Part shown: one piece after another, positions 26,063-34,628 of the stretch | Position numbering within the stretch: position 1 is the stretch's first letter | Layout of the letters: every line of letters begins with the position of its first letter | Assembly (NCBI GenBank): GCA_022565695.1 | Contig: JAIUME010000019.1 | Location: forward strand, 1 to 34,814 | Direction of reading: 5' to 3' | Source of the DNA: Alcanivorax sp. | Lineage (GTDB): Bacteria > Pseudomonadota > Gammaproteobacteria > Pseudomonadales > Alcanivoracaceae | DNA length: 34,814 bases | The notes under the pieces: generated by a model | Databases searched by the model: none | Told to the model about the DNA's origin: nothing | The model's input: only the letters and a program-made list of their open reading frames with translations | Position numbers and translations under genes: made by a program

Positions 26063-28213
26063 ATGACTACAGCGTCGCCTTCATTCAAGATAGCCAATCG
26101 CTCTGTCGGCGAATGGATATCCTCTCTCCCCACTCTCATTATTCTTCTGATCACCATCTTCGTAGCCTCCGGTGAGATCATTCACTCTCAGCTGCTGCGC
26201 GTTGGTGAGAACACCTGGGAAGAATATTTCCTGCTGCGTGGCGCCGGTGTCATTGGTGAACCTACCTGCGAGCAGAACCCCGATATCGATGAGCAGGTGC
26301 GCCGCACTGTCATACAGCGAGAGGCCGAAGCGGCTGACGACCCGCTGGCAGGCATGTTCGGCACCGACATCGACGAGGACGCCATCCGACGCTCCATCGA
26401 GCGCTCGGTGCAGGTGTGTCAGGAGCGCTGGGCGCGCTTCGAGCGAGTAGAGGAGCGCGTGACACCCGGCGTGCGCGCCTTCCGCACCGTGGAGGTCGGT
26501 GTGTCGCGCATGATCACCGGCATTGGCGAGAGCAAGCGCACCCTGCTTGCCCTGCTGGTGCTGATCTGTGCGGCCACCGCCACCTTCAGTCGGCACCATA
26601 TCGCTATCCGCCCGGTGCGCAGTGTGCGCGACCACTATGTCTCCACCACCGCCCTGCTGGCGGCCAATACCATGCTGTTCGTGTCGTCGATCCAGTATCG
26701 CGAACGGCAGCTGATGAGTATTGCGGAGGGGATATCGGTCAGTCACTACAACCTGAACCTGATCTGGATTACCGGGTTCGGGATACTGGCGGCCATCAAT
26801 ATCTACCATCTGGCCAAGCGGCCGGCGGGACTGGAGGCCGGAGGCAACTACGGCAAGGCCCTGCTGACCATTCCGCTATATGGCTTCATGTCCCTGACTG
26901 CCGGCAGCCGCTTCATGCTGGATGGCTACTACCACGGCATGAGCGTGTACCTGGGCATGATGATGGAGCACTCCACGCTGTTCCTGAATCTGGCCCTGTA
27001 TATCTGGATCGGCATGATGCTCAAGCAGACCCGGATGGCACAGCTGGTGTTCAACGTGCTGCGCCCCTGGAACATGTCGCCTGAACTGCTGTGCTTCGTG
27101 GTGCTGCTGGTCACTGCGGTGCCCACCGCGTACACCGGTGCTTCCGGGATCTTCGTGATCGCGGCGGGCGCGGTGATCTACAGTGAGCTGATGCGCGCCG
27201 GGGCACGGCCGCAGATGGCACTGGCCACCACCGCGATGTCCGGCTCCATGGGTGTGGTATTGCGGCCCTGTCTGCTGGTGGTGATCATCGCCGCGCTGAA
27301 CAACCAGGTCACCACGACCGAGCTGTTCGGCTCCGGGGTGAAGATCTTCTTCCTGACTGCGTTCCTGTTCTTCATCTACTCGCAGTTCGCACGCAAGGAG
27401 CCCGCCCGTATCGCGCCCTTCCGTGAAGCGCTGCCGGAGAGCATCCGTCGTCTGAAGCCGCTGATCCCCTATGTGGTACTGATGGCCGTGGTCATCATGT
27501 TCTTCGGCCAGATTCTGGACCGCCGTCTGGACGAGTTCTCCGCGCCAATCATCCTGCCGGTGATCCTGCTGGTGATCCTGCTTTACGAATATGTCTTCTC
27601 CAAAAAGACAGCGGAAGCACTGGGACTGGATGCGGACAAGACCACGGGCAACGAAGCACGCCCGACCGGTTTTGAGCCCGCGCTGCGCAAGGCGACCAAT
27701 GAAACCACCGGCCACATCGGTGCCCTGCTGATGCTGATGGCACTGTCCGTGAGCGTGGGCGGTATCATCGAGCGGACCGGCCTGATGGAATCCATGCCGT
27801 CTGAATTCGCCTCTATCTGGATCGCTGCCGCCATTCTGGTTGTGACCCTGGTGGGCATCGGCATGATCATGGACCCGTACGGCGCTGTGATCCTGGTGAA
27901 TGCGACCATTGCCCAGGTGGCCTTTGCTGCCGGCATTGATCCACTGCACTTCTGGATGATCACGCTGGTGGCCTTCGAGCTGGGGTACCTGACGCCGCCC
28001 GTTGCACTAAACCACCTGCTTACCAGGCAGGTGGTTGGCGACGACGAGGTGGAGAAGTCCAAGCTCACTACCGGGTCCTTCTGGGATCGCTACGAGAAGT
28101 TCCTGCTGCCCATTGCAGTGATGCTCACGGCCCTGATAATCGTCGCATTCCTGCCGCTGGCCTGGGACGGACTGCACGAGTGGCTGTTCAAGAAGGTCGC
28201 GATAGGCGGTTAA
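26063..28213 (+). CDS. Fused TRAP transporter permease (DctQM-type)
   Basis: This 716-residue inner-membrane protein should couple sodium or proton flow to uptake of ligand delivered by the binding proteins. The C-terminal part (about 340-716) is DctM-like: YTGASGIFVIAAGAVIY, ATTAMSGSMGVVLRP, and later GMIMDPYGAVILVN and ELGYLTPPVALNHLL. The N-terminal part supplies the small DctQ-like helices. Helix 1 (about 22-40) and helix 2 (about 158-176) are separated by a hydrophilic loop of about 115 residues, probably periplasmic, with Cys69 and Cys119 and charged helical sequence. GGGTGA lies close to ATG 26063. A strong terminator follows at 28239. A 269-nt gap with its own hairpin precedes it, so it may also be expressed separately from binding protein 3. 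Confidence 0.88.
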   Translation: MTTASPSFKIANRSVGEWISSLPTLIILLITIFVASGEIIHSQLLRVGENTWEEYFLLRGAGVIGEPTCEQNPDIDEQVRRTVIQREAEAADDPLAGMFGTDIDEDAIRRSIERSVQVCQERWARFERVEERVTPGVRAFRTVEVGVSRMITGIGESKRTLLALLVLICAATATFSRHHIAIRPVRSVRDHYVSTTALLAANTMLFVSSIQYRERQLMSIAEGISVSHYNLNLIWITGFGILAAINIYHLAKRPAGLEAGGNYGKALLTIPLYGFMSLTAGSRFMLDGYYHGMSVYLGMMMEHSTLFLNLALYIWIGMMLKQTRMAQLVFNVLRPWNMSPELLCFVVLLVTAVPTAYTGASGIFVIAAGAVIYSELMRAGARPQMALATTAMSGSMGVVLRPCLLVVIIAALNNQVTTTELFGSGVKIFFLTAFLFFIYSQFARKEPARIAPFREALPESIRRLKPLIPYVVLMAVVIMFFGQILDRRLDEFSAPIILPVILLVILLYEYVFSKKTAEALGLDADKTTGNEARPTGFEPALRKATNETTGHIGALLMLMALSVSVGGIIERTGLMESMPSEFASIWIAAAILVVTLVGIGMIMDPYGAVILVNATIAQVAFAAGIDPLHFWMITLVAFELGYLTPPVALNHLLTRQVVGDDEVEKSKLTTGSFWDRYEKFLLPIAVMLTALIIVAFLPLAWDGLHEWLFKKVAIGG

Positions 28214-28238
28214 GCCCGCCTGCCACAGGCCAAACCGG

Positions 28239-28263
28239 AAAACGCCCCGCAAGGGGCGTTTTT
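28239..28263 (+). terminator. Intrinsic terminator after the TRAP permease
   Basis: AAAACGCCCC and GGGGCGTTTT make a near-perfect stem around a GCAA tetraloop, ending in a run of T (TTTTTCG). It is 26 nt after the permease stop. The A-run on the other side means it could also act on the minus strand. This is the clearest terminator in the window. Confidence 0.9.
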
Positions 28264-28394
28264 CGTTTGCGCGTTCATGTCACCTTTCATGCGGTCTTTC
28301 ATGTAATATTGCCCCCTGAGGCGGTACGCTTCAGCCAGTGATTGCCCCGCGACTACCCCTCACTACCCTTCACCAGCAACCGTGATGAGCCGCA

Positions 28395-28610
28395 ATGACC
28401 GACAAACCGCAGCCCGTTGAGCCCAGTCAAGTTGAGAAACCCGCTGAGCAGCCCCGCCCGCGACGGCGCAGAAACCGGCGCGACTACAGCACCTATGAAC
28501 CCGCACCCACCAGCTATCGCCCTGTCTGGCTCCTGCTGCTTTTCCTGGCTGGCCTTGTGGCGCTGGTTGCCCTCGCTGCCGCAGTGGTCGATGCACTGGT
28601 GCTGAACTGA
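28395..28610 (+). CDS. Small single-helix membrane protein of unknown function
   Basis: This 71-residue protein has a polar, Pro/Glu-rich N terminus, then a basic patch (RPRRRRNRRDY, about 21-31), then one hydrophobic helix (about 44-66) ending near the C terminus. By the positive-inside rule the basic half should face the cytoplasm. I do not recognise a family. The ribosome site is weak (GATGAGC upstream of ATG 28395) and there is no close ATG alternative. It stands 181 nt after the permease and 37 nt before the methyltransferase. Without it the stretch 28214-28647 would hold only the terminator, so it is plausible but unproven. Confidence 0.5.
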   Translation: MTDKPQPVEPSQVEKPAEQPRPRRRRNRRDYSTYEPAPTSYRPVWLLLLFLAGLVALVALAAAVVDALVLN

Positions 28611-28647
28611 TTCCGGGCTGATCCCGGTACCGATTGAGCGTGCGCCC

Positions 28648-29412
28648 ATGCCAGAGAGCACTGAGCCCACAGGATCACCTCGCAACAGCCCCACTGACTG
28701 GCGCTCGCCCGCCTACCAGCAGTTCCGACCGCGCTATCCCGACGCCCTGTTCGACTGGCTTGCCCGGCACTCACCGGCCACAGGCCGGGTGCTGGACTGC
28801 GGCTGTGGCACCGGCCAGGCCAGCACACCGCTGGCTGCCCGCTTCACACAGGTGATCGCCTCTGATCTGGTGCAGACACAACTTGCCGCGTTCGACGCCC
28901 CGGCCAACTGCCAGCGCCTGGTGGCCGACAGTGGCGCCCTGCCGCTGCCTGATCAATGCCTTGATCTGCTTACCGTGGCCCAGGCACTGCACTGGTTTGA
29001 TCTGCCCGCCTTTGTGAACGAGGCTCGCCGCACCTTGCGGCCGGGCGGCCTGCTGGCAGTGTGGACCTACGGGTTATGCGATATCGCGGGCGAGGCAGGC
29101 CAGCTGGTGCGGGACTTCCACGACCGGACGCTCGCGCCCTGGTGGGCGCCCTCGCGGGCTCACGTGGTGGACGGCTACCGTCAACTCGCACTCCCCTGGC
29201 CATTGCTGGCGGCACCCACGCTGACGCTGCGCTATGCGTGGCACTGGCAGGACATGCTCGGCTATCTGGGCACCTGGTCGGCCGTCATCGCCGCTCGCGC
29301 TCAAGGGCACGACCCACTCGCCGCACTGGCCCCGGTGTTGGCTGATGCCTGGGGAGAACACCCCCGAACCGTCATCTGGCCATTGCATATCAAGGCAGCC
29401 GTTCGCCCTTAG
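28648..29412 (+). CDS. Class I SAM-dependent methyltransferase
   Basis: The 254-residue cytosolic methyltransferase has SAM motif I VLDCGCGTGQAS (about residues 48-59), the acidic end of strand 2 in VIASDLVQTQL, and the QALHWFD motif common in methyltransferase-11 type proteins. The C-terminal half is variable, and the substrate cannot be read from the sequence. The family includes proteins similar to yeast trans-aconitate methyltransferase and many of unknown role. ATG 28648 has no strong ribosome site; an earlier start would overlap the small membrane protein. The gene is followed directly by the dispersed repeat at 29431. Confidence 0.85.
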   Translation: MPESTEPTGSPRNSPTDWRSPAYQQFRPRYPDALFDWLARHSPATGRVLDCGCGTGQASTPLAARFTQVIASDLVQTQLAAFDAPANCQRLVADSGALPLPDQCLDLLTVAQALHWFDLPAFVNEARRTLRPGGLLAVWTYGLCDIAGEAGQLVRDFHDRTLAPWWAPSRAHVVDGYRQLALPWPLLAAPTLTLRYAWHWQDMLGYLGTWSAVIAARAQGHDPLAALAPVLADAWGEHPRTVIWPLHIKAAVRP

Positions 29413-29430
29413 GGATGCGCGGGTGTGCGT

Positions 29431-29539
29431 GTAGGGTGTGCTGAGCACAGCGAAGCGCACCGACTGCTTCGGTTCACTGCCGTACTTTCGCAGGTGCTGA
29501 GAGTCTTCGGTGCGCTTCGCTGCGCTCAGCACACCCTAC
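29431..29539. repeat. Second full copy of the 109-nt dispersed repeat
   Basis: Arms 29431-29461 and 29509-29539 are inverted copies of each other (30 of 31 positions by eye) around a 47-nt spacer. The spacer shares its length and landmarks (GTTCA-TGCCG, CTTT, GCTGAG) with the copy at 90-198. A further CACACCCTACGCA unit follows directly. It lies between the convergent methyltransferase and HIT genes and could act as a bidirectional 3' hairpin. Confidence 0.85.
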
Positions 29540-29575
29540 GCACACCCTACGCAGAACCCACGCACACTGGCTGGC

Positions 29576-30031
29576 TCAGGGTGTGGGGGGGCGGAAGCGT
29601 TCGCGGAGGAGGCCGGCGAGGCGGTCGAGGCGGTCGCGGCGGGCGGCGAGGCCGAAGATATTCATCATGCGGGTGGCCCAGCCGAGCATCATGGCCAGGG
29701 TGTCGCCGCCACGGCGGGGAATCACGTGCAGGTGGACATGGGGGACATGCTGGTTGGCGGCCTTGCCGTCGTTGATCACCAGGTTGTGGCCCTTGATCGC
29801 CATACCGGCTGATTTCTGCGCGGCGATGGTGGCCTGGGCCAGGCTCATCATATGGGCGGCGACACCCGGGTCCAGTTCCTCGACAAACGCCACATGCTGT
29901 CTCGGAATCACCAGTGCATGGCCCTCGCGCACCGGAAACAGATCCAGTATCACCAGGGCAATGTCATCTTCGTAGATCACGCTGGCAGGTGCGCTGCCGG
30001 CGAGAATGTCGCAGAAGATACAGTCGCTCAT
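29576..30031 (-). CDS. HIT-domain nucleotide hydrolase
   Basis: The 151-residue histidine-triad protein carries the HVHLHVIPR active-site triad and an N-terminal CIFCDI pair that may bind zinc with a downstream His. HIT proteins of this kind hydrolyse nucleoside phosphoramidates, adenylylated conjugates or dinucleoside polyphosphates; the exact substrate is open. The last 30 or so residues form a basic Arg-rich tail (RRDRLDRLAGLLRERFR), longer than in minimal HinT proteins. ATG 30031 is preferred (MSDCIFCDI); a longer start to 30142 would overlap the upstream gene. It is the last gene of the rnd-ycgL-ycgN operon-like set, 10 nt after the membrane protein. Confidence 0.9.
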   Translation of the reverse strand: MSDCIFCDILAGSAPASVIYEDDIALVILDLFPVREGHALVIPRQHVAFVEELDPGVAAHMMSLAQATIAAQKSAGMAIKGHNLVINDGKAANQHVPHVHLHVIPRRGGDTLAMMLGWATRMMNIFGLAARRDRLDRLAGLLRERFRPPTP

Positions 30032-30041
30032 GACAGGCCGC

Positions 30042-30383
30042 TCATGAAAAGCGCCGACGCACGGCGACAAATATCGCAGCGAGCACCAACGCCAGGACAC
30101 AAGCCGCCAGTAACGGCGCACCGGCGCGCATGGGCTCGGCATCCGCCTGAATCAGGCTGTCGAACAACATGATGACCCAGGCAGGTGCCAGACTTTCGGT
30201 CTCGGTGGAGACCAGCCAGGGCGTAAACAGCAGGGCAATCAGCAGCGCCCGCAACGGCGCCTTGAGCCACAGGCGCCAGGTGGCGGTGAGCCACCACATT
30301 ACCGCCACAATCACCAGGGCGGCGGCGGAATAGACCAACCAGGCCATCATGTAACCGTCTTGTGCCACGACCTCTTGTGCCAC
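30042..30383 (-). CDS. Small inner-membrane protein of unknown function
   Basis: The 113-residue protein has about three hydrophobic helices (around 13-33, 42-56 and 90-108) and a basic end (RRRFS). I chose the GTG at 30383 because AGGAGAG lies 7 nt upstream. A second in-frame GTG sits 15 nt later in a small direct repeat (GTGGCACAAGA twice), and Met-Met follows at residues 12-13. Family not recognised. Its fixed neighbours ycgN upstream and the HIT gene downstream suggest a conserved Pseudomonas-type cluster, but no function follows from that. Confidence 0.65.
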   Translation of the reverse strand: MAQEVVAQDGYMMAWLVYSAAALVIVAVMWWLTATWRLWLKAPLRALLIALLFTPWLVSTETESLAPAWVIMLFDSLIQADAEPMRAGAPLLAACVLALVLAAIFVAVRRRFS

Positions 30384-30505
30384 GATATGTCTCTCCTGAT
30401 TAACAACTCGGACACCTGATCCGACACCCGCACCATGAATCTGAATCATGATGCGCATGGCGAACAGGCCGATGATAGCAGAGGGCCACCATCGGTGCTC
30501 CCGGG

Positions 30506-30967
30506 TCAGTTCACCCAATGCACCACATGGTCCTCGAAGTCTTCTTCGGCAATGCCTTCCTCGCTGATCACCTGGTCACGCACGGACAGACCGGCCCGGT
30601 GGACGGATGCCGGATCACCACTGATCAGCGGGTGCCAGTCTGACAATGGCTGGCCGTGGGCCAGACGCCGGTATGCACAGGTCGCCGGCAGCCAGTCGTA
30701 GGCTGCCACTTCCGGTGTCACCTGCAGGCAACCCGGCACGCGGGTCGCGCGATCCGCATAGTTACGGCAGCGACAGGCATGAATATCCAGTTCCCGGCAG
30801 GCCAGCCGGGTGTAATACATCTCATCGGTGTCTTCGTCCTGCAGCTTCAGCAGACAACACCGGCCGCACCCGTCGCACAGGGCTTCCCATTCGAGCGGGT
30901 TCAGCTCCGCCAGCGAATACTGTTCCCAGAAACGCTCACGCAGGGTGTCGGCGGGCGTATCGCTCAT
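30506..30967 (-). CDS. ycgN: YcgN-family cysteine-cluster protein (UPF0260)
   Basis: This cytosolic protein of 153 residues matches the UPF0260 family. It has a dense cysteine pattern: CDGCGRCC near 31-38, then [20 protein letters not shown] and ATCAYRR. Such clusters probably bind zinc or an iron-sulfur centre; the role is not established. ATG 30967 overlaps the ycgL stop by four bases (ATGA), so it is coupled to ycgL. A 122-nt gap separates it from the next gene. Confidence 0.92.
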   Translation of the reverse strand: MSDTPADTLRERFWEQYSLAELNPLEWEALCDGCGRCCLLKLQDEDTDEMYYTRLACRELDIHACRCRNYADRATRVPGCLQVTPEVAAYDWLPATCAYRRLAHGQPLSDWHPLISGDPASVHRAGLSVRDQVISEEGIAEEDFEDHVVHWVN

Positions 30968-31260
30968 GCCGCCCCCGAGCCACGCTTGTGGCCGGCCGCC
31001 AGGTACAGGTCTTCATCCGGCGGTGGCGGCATCTGCAGAAACCAGCCTTGATCAAGCAGCGCCTCGCGTACTTTTTCCGCGTCCACCCGAGCCAGCGGGC
31101 GGCCGGGTTTGAGCAGCATGTCAGAGACATGGCGCGGGGTGCCGAAACGGATCATCAGCGCTTCAGGCACCGCTTCCAGGCCGCGCTGCTTGTTCACGAA
31201 CAGGTACATGCCGTCCTGCCGCGCACTGCGATAGATGGAACAGAACAGGTGCTGCGTCAC
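30964..31260 (-). CDS. ycgL: YcgL-domain protein
   Basis: YcgL proteins are small and of unresolved biochemical role. This one has 98 residues from GTG 31260, the start that overlaps the rnd stop by four bases (GTGA) and has GGAG about 8 nt upstream. The family core is evident: [16 protein letters not shown] at the start, then [13 protein letters not shown], and the end pattern [17 protein letters not shown] longer start is possible but would sit inside rnd. The pairing rnd-ycgL-ycgN is common in gammaproteobacteria. Confidence 0.92.
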   Translation of the reverse strand: MTQHLFCSIYRSARQDGMYLFVNKQRGLEAVPEALMIRFGTPRHVSDMLLKPGRPLARVDAEKVREALLDQGWFLQMPPPPDEDLYLAAGHKRGSGAA

Positions 31261-32387
31261 GGCAACATCTCCAGCAAGGGGCGCGCTACGAGTTCGTGGC
31301 GCCATCCGGTCAGGGGCTCGGGCACAGTGCCGGGTTCGCGCACCATGGCTTCAAGCCAGCGGCGGCGCATCAGTATTTCGGGCTCCAGGCCCATGTCCTT
31401 GCCGATCGCCGCCACTTTGGCGCGCAGTTGCTTGATCAACTGCCGCTGCGCCGGGTCCGGTGGCCCCGGCAGCGCCGGTGGCGGCGTCTGTTGCTCGCCT
31501 TCCCGCAGCAGCGCCAGCAGGGTGTCGCCATCACGGCGCACCATGGACGGATGCAGATCCAGCCCGGCCAGTTGCTCGCGGGTCGTCGGCCCGGCCTGGG
31601 CCAGGGCGAGCAGCGCCGGATCGCGGATCACGAAACCGCGCGGCAGATCCCGTTCGCGGGCCATGGCATCACGCCATTGGGCGAGGGTCACCAGCCGGGC
31701 CAGTGCCACACCGGCCAGATTGCCGGCGCCTTTTACCTGGCGCCAGCTCAGTGCCGGGTCGACCTCTGCCACCGCATTGCGCAGCAGACGATCACATTCT
31801 TCCTCCCACCAGGCCAGGCGGCCCAACGTATTCAGCCGCTCGGTGAGCATCTGCGTCATCAGCGGCAGCCAGACCACATCATCGCGGGCATAGGACAACT
31901 GACTCTCGCTCAGGGGCCGCCGCAACCAGTCCGTGCGGGTCGCATCCTTGGCCAGTTCGGTGCCGGTCAGCTCGCGCACCAGGCGCTGATAGCTGCACTG
32001 CAGATCGAAGCCGGTCAGGGCCGCTGCAATCTGGGTGTCGCGGATGCGCGCCGGGGTCTCGCCGGTGAACACCTTCAATGCTTCGATATCTTCCGAGCAG
32101 GCGTGCATGACCAGGGTGCGGCCCGCAAGCAGTTCCCGCAGCGCTGCAGCATCGCCCAGCGCCGGGGTATCAATCAGCCAGACGTGCTCGCCAGTGTGCT
32201 CCTGCGCTGCCCCCGCCGGTGCCGCCGGTGCCGCATCCGGTGTGGTATTGACCTGCACCAGCGCAAGCTGCGGCCAGAAGGTGCGCTCGCGCATGAATTC
32301 CGTATCCAGGTACAGCGGCTGATCGGTGGGCAATCTGGCATTGAGGTCCGCCAGGGGCGGGTTTTGGTCGATCCAGCGATAGCTCAT
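31257..32387 (-). CDS. rnd: Ribonuclease D
   Basis: RNase D trims tRNA and other small RNA 3' ends. The 376-residue protein has the DEDD exonuclease core: [11 protein letters not shown] (first D and E), [10 protein letters not shown] (second D) and YARDDVVWL (last D with Tyr). HRDC-like helical domains follow in the C-terminal half. An Ala/Pro-rich loop (about residues 50-62, [11 protein letters not shown]) is inserted after the first strand pair and seems longer than in E. coli. ATG 32387 (MSYRWIDQ) follows AAGGA. It starts the five-gene minus-strand set and is divergent from the beta-propeller gene. Confidence 0.95.
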   Translation of the reverse strand: MSYRWIDQNPPLADLNARLPTDQPLYLDTEFMRERTFWPQLALVQVNTTPDAAPAAPAGAAQEHTGEHVWLIDTPALGDAAALRELLAGRTLVMHACSEDIEALKVFTGETPARIRDTQIAAALTGFDLQCSYQRLVRELTGTELAKDATRTDWLRRPLSESQLSYARDDVVWLPLMTQMLTERLNTLGRLAWWEEECDRLLRNAVAEVDPALSWRQVKGAGNLAGVALARLVTLAQWRDAMARERDLPRGFVIRDPALLALAQAGPTTREQLAGLDLHPSMVRRDGDTLLALLREGEQQTPPPALPGPPDPAQRQLIKQLRAKVAAIGKDMGLEPEILMRRRWLEAMVREPGTVPEPLTGWRHELVARPLLEMLP

Positions 32388-32474
32388 GCTGTTCCTTGTA
32401 TTCACGTTGGCGGGCATTATACGGGCCCGGCGGGGCGGCCTGCGAGCCTTGCCTGCCCTCGCCCATCACCCGAC

Positions 32475-32503
32475 CTGCCAGCCGCGCTCAAAAACCCTAT
32501 ACT
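32475..32503 (+). promoter_or_regulatory. Candidate promoter of the beta-propeller gene
   Basis: CTGCCA (32475-32480) and TATACT (32498-32503) are spaced by 17 nt, with 4/6 and 5/6 matches to sigma-70 consensus. A start near 32510 would leave a leader of about 20 nt before the AGGAGAG ribosome site and GTG 32532. Confidence 0.5.
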
Positions 32504-32531
32504 CGGGCTATCTAAAAAAAGGAGAGACGGT

Positions 32532-33605
32532 GTGCGCGCACTGAAGATATTGATAGTCATTGCCATTTTACTGCTTGTCAGCGCCATGCTGCTGACCCGA
32601 CCCGGCGCCGTGGATGCGGTAGGCTGGGAGCCGCCTGTGCCGCCCGAGGACAGCGGCGTGCTGGCCGACAATGCCGATCTGCGCGAGGCCACCCTGCTGG
32701 CACTGGGCGCGGTGAGCGGCCCGGAGGACATTGCCATCGACAATGACGGCAACCTGTATACCGGCACGGCGGACGGCCGCGTTGTGCGCATCAACCAGGA
32801 TGGGCAGGTGGAAAAGCTGGCCGACACCGGCGGCCGCCCCCTGGGCATGGACTTCGATGCTGGCGGCAAGCTGGTGATCGCCGACGCGAAACTCGGCCTG
32901 ATCAGAGTGGACATGGGCGGCGAGATCGAGGTGCTGACCAGCAGTGTCGACGGCGAGCCGATCCGGTTTGCCGATGATGTGGCTGTCGCCGCCGATGGCA
33001 CTATCTACTTCAGTGATGCCTCGACCCGCTTCGGCCTGTCCGATTACCAGCTTGATCTGATCGAGGGGCGGGCCAACGGGCGCTTGCTGGCCTTTGATCC
33101 GGAGAGCGGCGAGACACGGGTGCTGCTGGAGGATCTGTATTTTGCCAATGGCGTGACGCTGTCCGCAGAACAGGACTATCTGCTGGTGACCGAGACCGCA
33201 CGCTATCAGATTACCCGCTACTGGCTCAGCGGGGAGCGCGCGGGGCAGCACGATATCTTCGCCAGCAATCTGCCGGGGTTCCCGGACAATATTTCCACTC
33301 GCCCGGATGGCAGTGGCTACTGGGTAGCCATTCCCAGCCGCCGCAACGCGCAGCTGGACAGCATCAGCCACTCCCCTCGCCTGCGTAACCTGACGGCACG
33401 CCTGCCCTACTGGATGCAACCCGCGCCAGAGCACTACGGCATGGTGCTGTTGCTGGACAAGGATGGCGAGATCCGCATGGCGCCACGGGACCCGGGTGGG
33501 GAGATGCTGTATGAGGTCACCTCCGCGACCGAGCATGAGGGCCATCTGTATCTGGGCTCCCTGGGTAGCGACCGGATTGGTCGCTGGCCAATCCCCGTGC
33601 ATTGA
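32532..33605 (+). CDS. Membrane-anchored strictosidine synthase/SMP-30-like beta-propeller
   Basis: The 357-residue protein starts at GTG 32532 behind AGGAGAG. An N-terminal hydrophobic helix (about 4-21) anchors or exports it. The rest is a six-bladed propeller of the strictosidine synthase/gluconolactonase superfamily: GPEDIAIDNDGNLYTG, FADDVAVAADGTIYFSDAS, LYFANGVTLS, GFPDNISTRPDGSGYWVA and APEHYGMVLLLDKDG. These are the marks of the APMAP/strictosidine-synthase-like group, many of which are probable lactonases or esterases. The substrate is unknown, and strictosidine itself is not expected in bacteria. It is divergent from rnd and 113 nt before gpmA. Confidence 0.85.
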   Translation: MRALKILIVIAILLLVSAMLLTRPGAVDAVGWEPPVPPEDSGVLADNADLREATLLALGAVSGPEDIAIDNDGNLYTGTADGRVVRINQDGQVEKLADTGGRPLGMDFDAGGKLVIADAKLGLIRVDMGGEIEVLTSSVDGEPIRFADDVAVAADGTIYFSDASTRFGLSDYQLDLIEGRANGRLLAFDPESGETRVLLEDLYFANGVTLSAEQDYLLVTETARYQITRYWLSGERAGQHDIFASNLPGFPDNISTRPDGSGYWVAIPSRRNAQLDSISHSPRLRNLTARLPYWMQPAPEHYGMVLLLDKDGEIRMAPRDPGGEMLYEVTSATEHEGHLYLGSLGSDRIGRWPIPVH

Positions 33606-33656
33606 CCGCAGCACTGACCGCAACATTGACACGGAAGCCTGACATCGGGGACTGAC
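33603..33656 (+). repeat. Five TGAC units at 12-13 nt steps
   Basis: TGAC occurs at 33603, 33615, 33627, 33640 and 33653. The first two units are nearly the same 12-mer (TGACCGCAGCAC, TGACCGCAACAT). It begins on the stop codon of the propeller gene and fills half of the gap to gpmA. It may be a decayed tandem repeat or a set of binding sites. Confidence 0.45.
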
Positions 33657-33718
33657 ACCGGGTTTGGCTTCCTGATACCCTTACGCCCCCAAAAACTGAA
33701 CCACCGCAGGGATTCACG

Positions 33719-34471
33719 ATGACCACAAAACTCGTGCTGGTCCGCCATGGCCAGAGCACCTGGAACAAGGACAACCGCTTCACTGGCTGGAAGGATGTCG
33801 ACCTGACCGACCAGGGGCGTGCCGAAGCCGCCCGGGCAGCGGAACTGCTGCAAGAAGCGGGCTTTGAGTTTGATGTGGCCTACACATCGGTACTGAAGCG
33901 GGCCATTCGTACCCTGTGGACCATTCTTGATGGCATGGACCAGATGTGGATTCCGGTGATCCGCAACTGGCGCCTCAATGAGCGGCATTACGGCGCATTG
34001 CAGGGCCTGAACAAGGCCGAGACGGCGCAGAAATACGGTGACGAGCAGGTGCTGATCTGGCGTCGCAGCTATGACACCCCGCCGCCGAAAATGGACCGTG
34101 ACGATGAGCGCTATGCCGGCCGTCAGCGGGTCTACAAGGATCTGACCGACGAGCAGATTCCGTTGAGCGAAAGCCTGAAGGATACGGTGGATCGCTTTGT
34201 GCCCTACTTCGACGCGGAAATCGCGCCGCAGATTCGTGCGGGCAAGCAGGTGCTGATCGTGGCCCACGGCAACAGCCTGCGGGCGCTGGTGAAGCATCTG
34301 GATAATGTGTCGGAAGAAGAGATTCTGAAGCTCAATATTCCGACCGGAATTCCGCTGGTGTATGAGCTGGATGATGATCTGAAGCCGATCCGCAGTGGGT
34401 ATCTCGGGGATGCCGAGGCGGCGGAGAAGGCTGCGGCGGCGGTGGCGAATCAGGGTAAGGGGGAGCACTGA
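33719..34471 (+). CDS. gpmA: 2,3-bisphosphoglycerate-dependent phosphoglycerate mutase
   Basis: GpmA interconverts 3- and 2-phosphoglycerate in glycolysis and gluconeogenesis. The 250-residue length is typical of the cofactor-dependent family. The phosphohistidine is in [10 protein letters not shown]. Other marks are [23 protein letters not shown] (the Glu acts in catalysis) and [10 protein letters not shown] with the second His. The last about 20 residues are Ala-rich and low complexity ([18 protein letters not shown]). ATG 33719 follows CAGGGA. No clear terminator follows. Confidence 0.97.
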   Translation: MTTKLVLVRHGQSTWNKDNRFTGWKDVDLTDQGRAEAARAAELLQEAGFEFDVAYTSVLKRAIRTLWTILDGMDQMWIPVIRNWRLNERHYGALQGLNKAETAQKYGDEQVLIWRRSYDTPPPKMDRDDERYAGRQRVYKDLTDEQIPLSESLKDTVDRFVPYFDAEIAPQIRAGKQVLIVAHGNSLRALVKHLDNVSEEEILKLNIPTGIPLVYELDDDLKPIRSGYLGDAEAAEKAAAAVANQGKGEH

Positions 34472-34628
34472 GGGGGTTGCCGGGGGATTGGGGCCGGGTG
34501 CGGATAAGGTAGTTTGACGGAAATGGCGTCTTTTTGGCGAAGATGAGCGTGGTTTGGTGAAGATATGGGTTTAGCGGGCATAGGGATGGTTGCCTGAGCT
34601 GGTCGGTGTGGGGCTTCGATTGGGCAAT

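Noticed and set aside
31296-32531. Upstream extension of the beta-propeller gene to 769 residues
   Set aside because: The extra part is antisense to rnd. The GTG at 32532 has a good ribosome site and begins a typical membrane helix.
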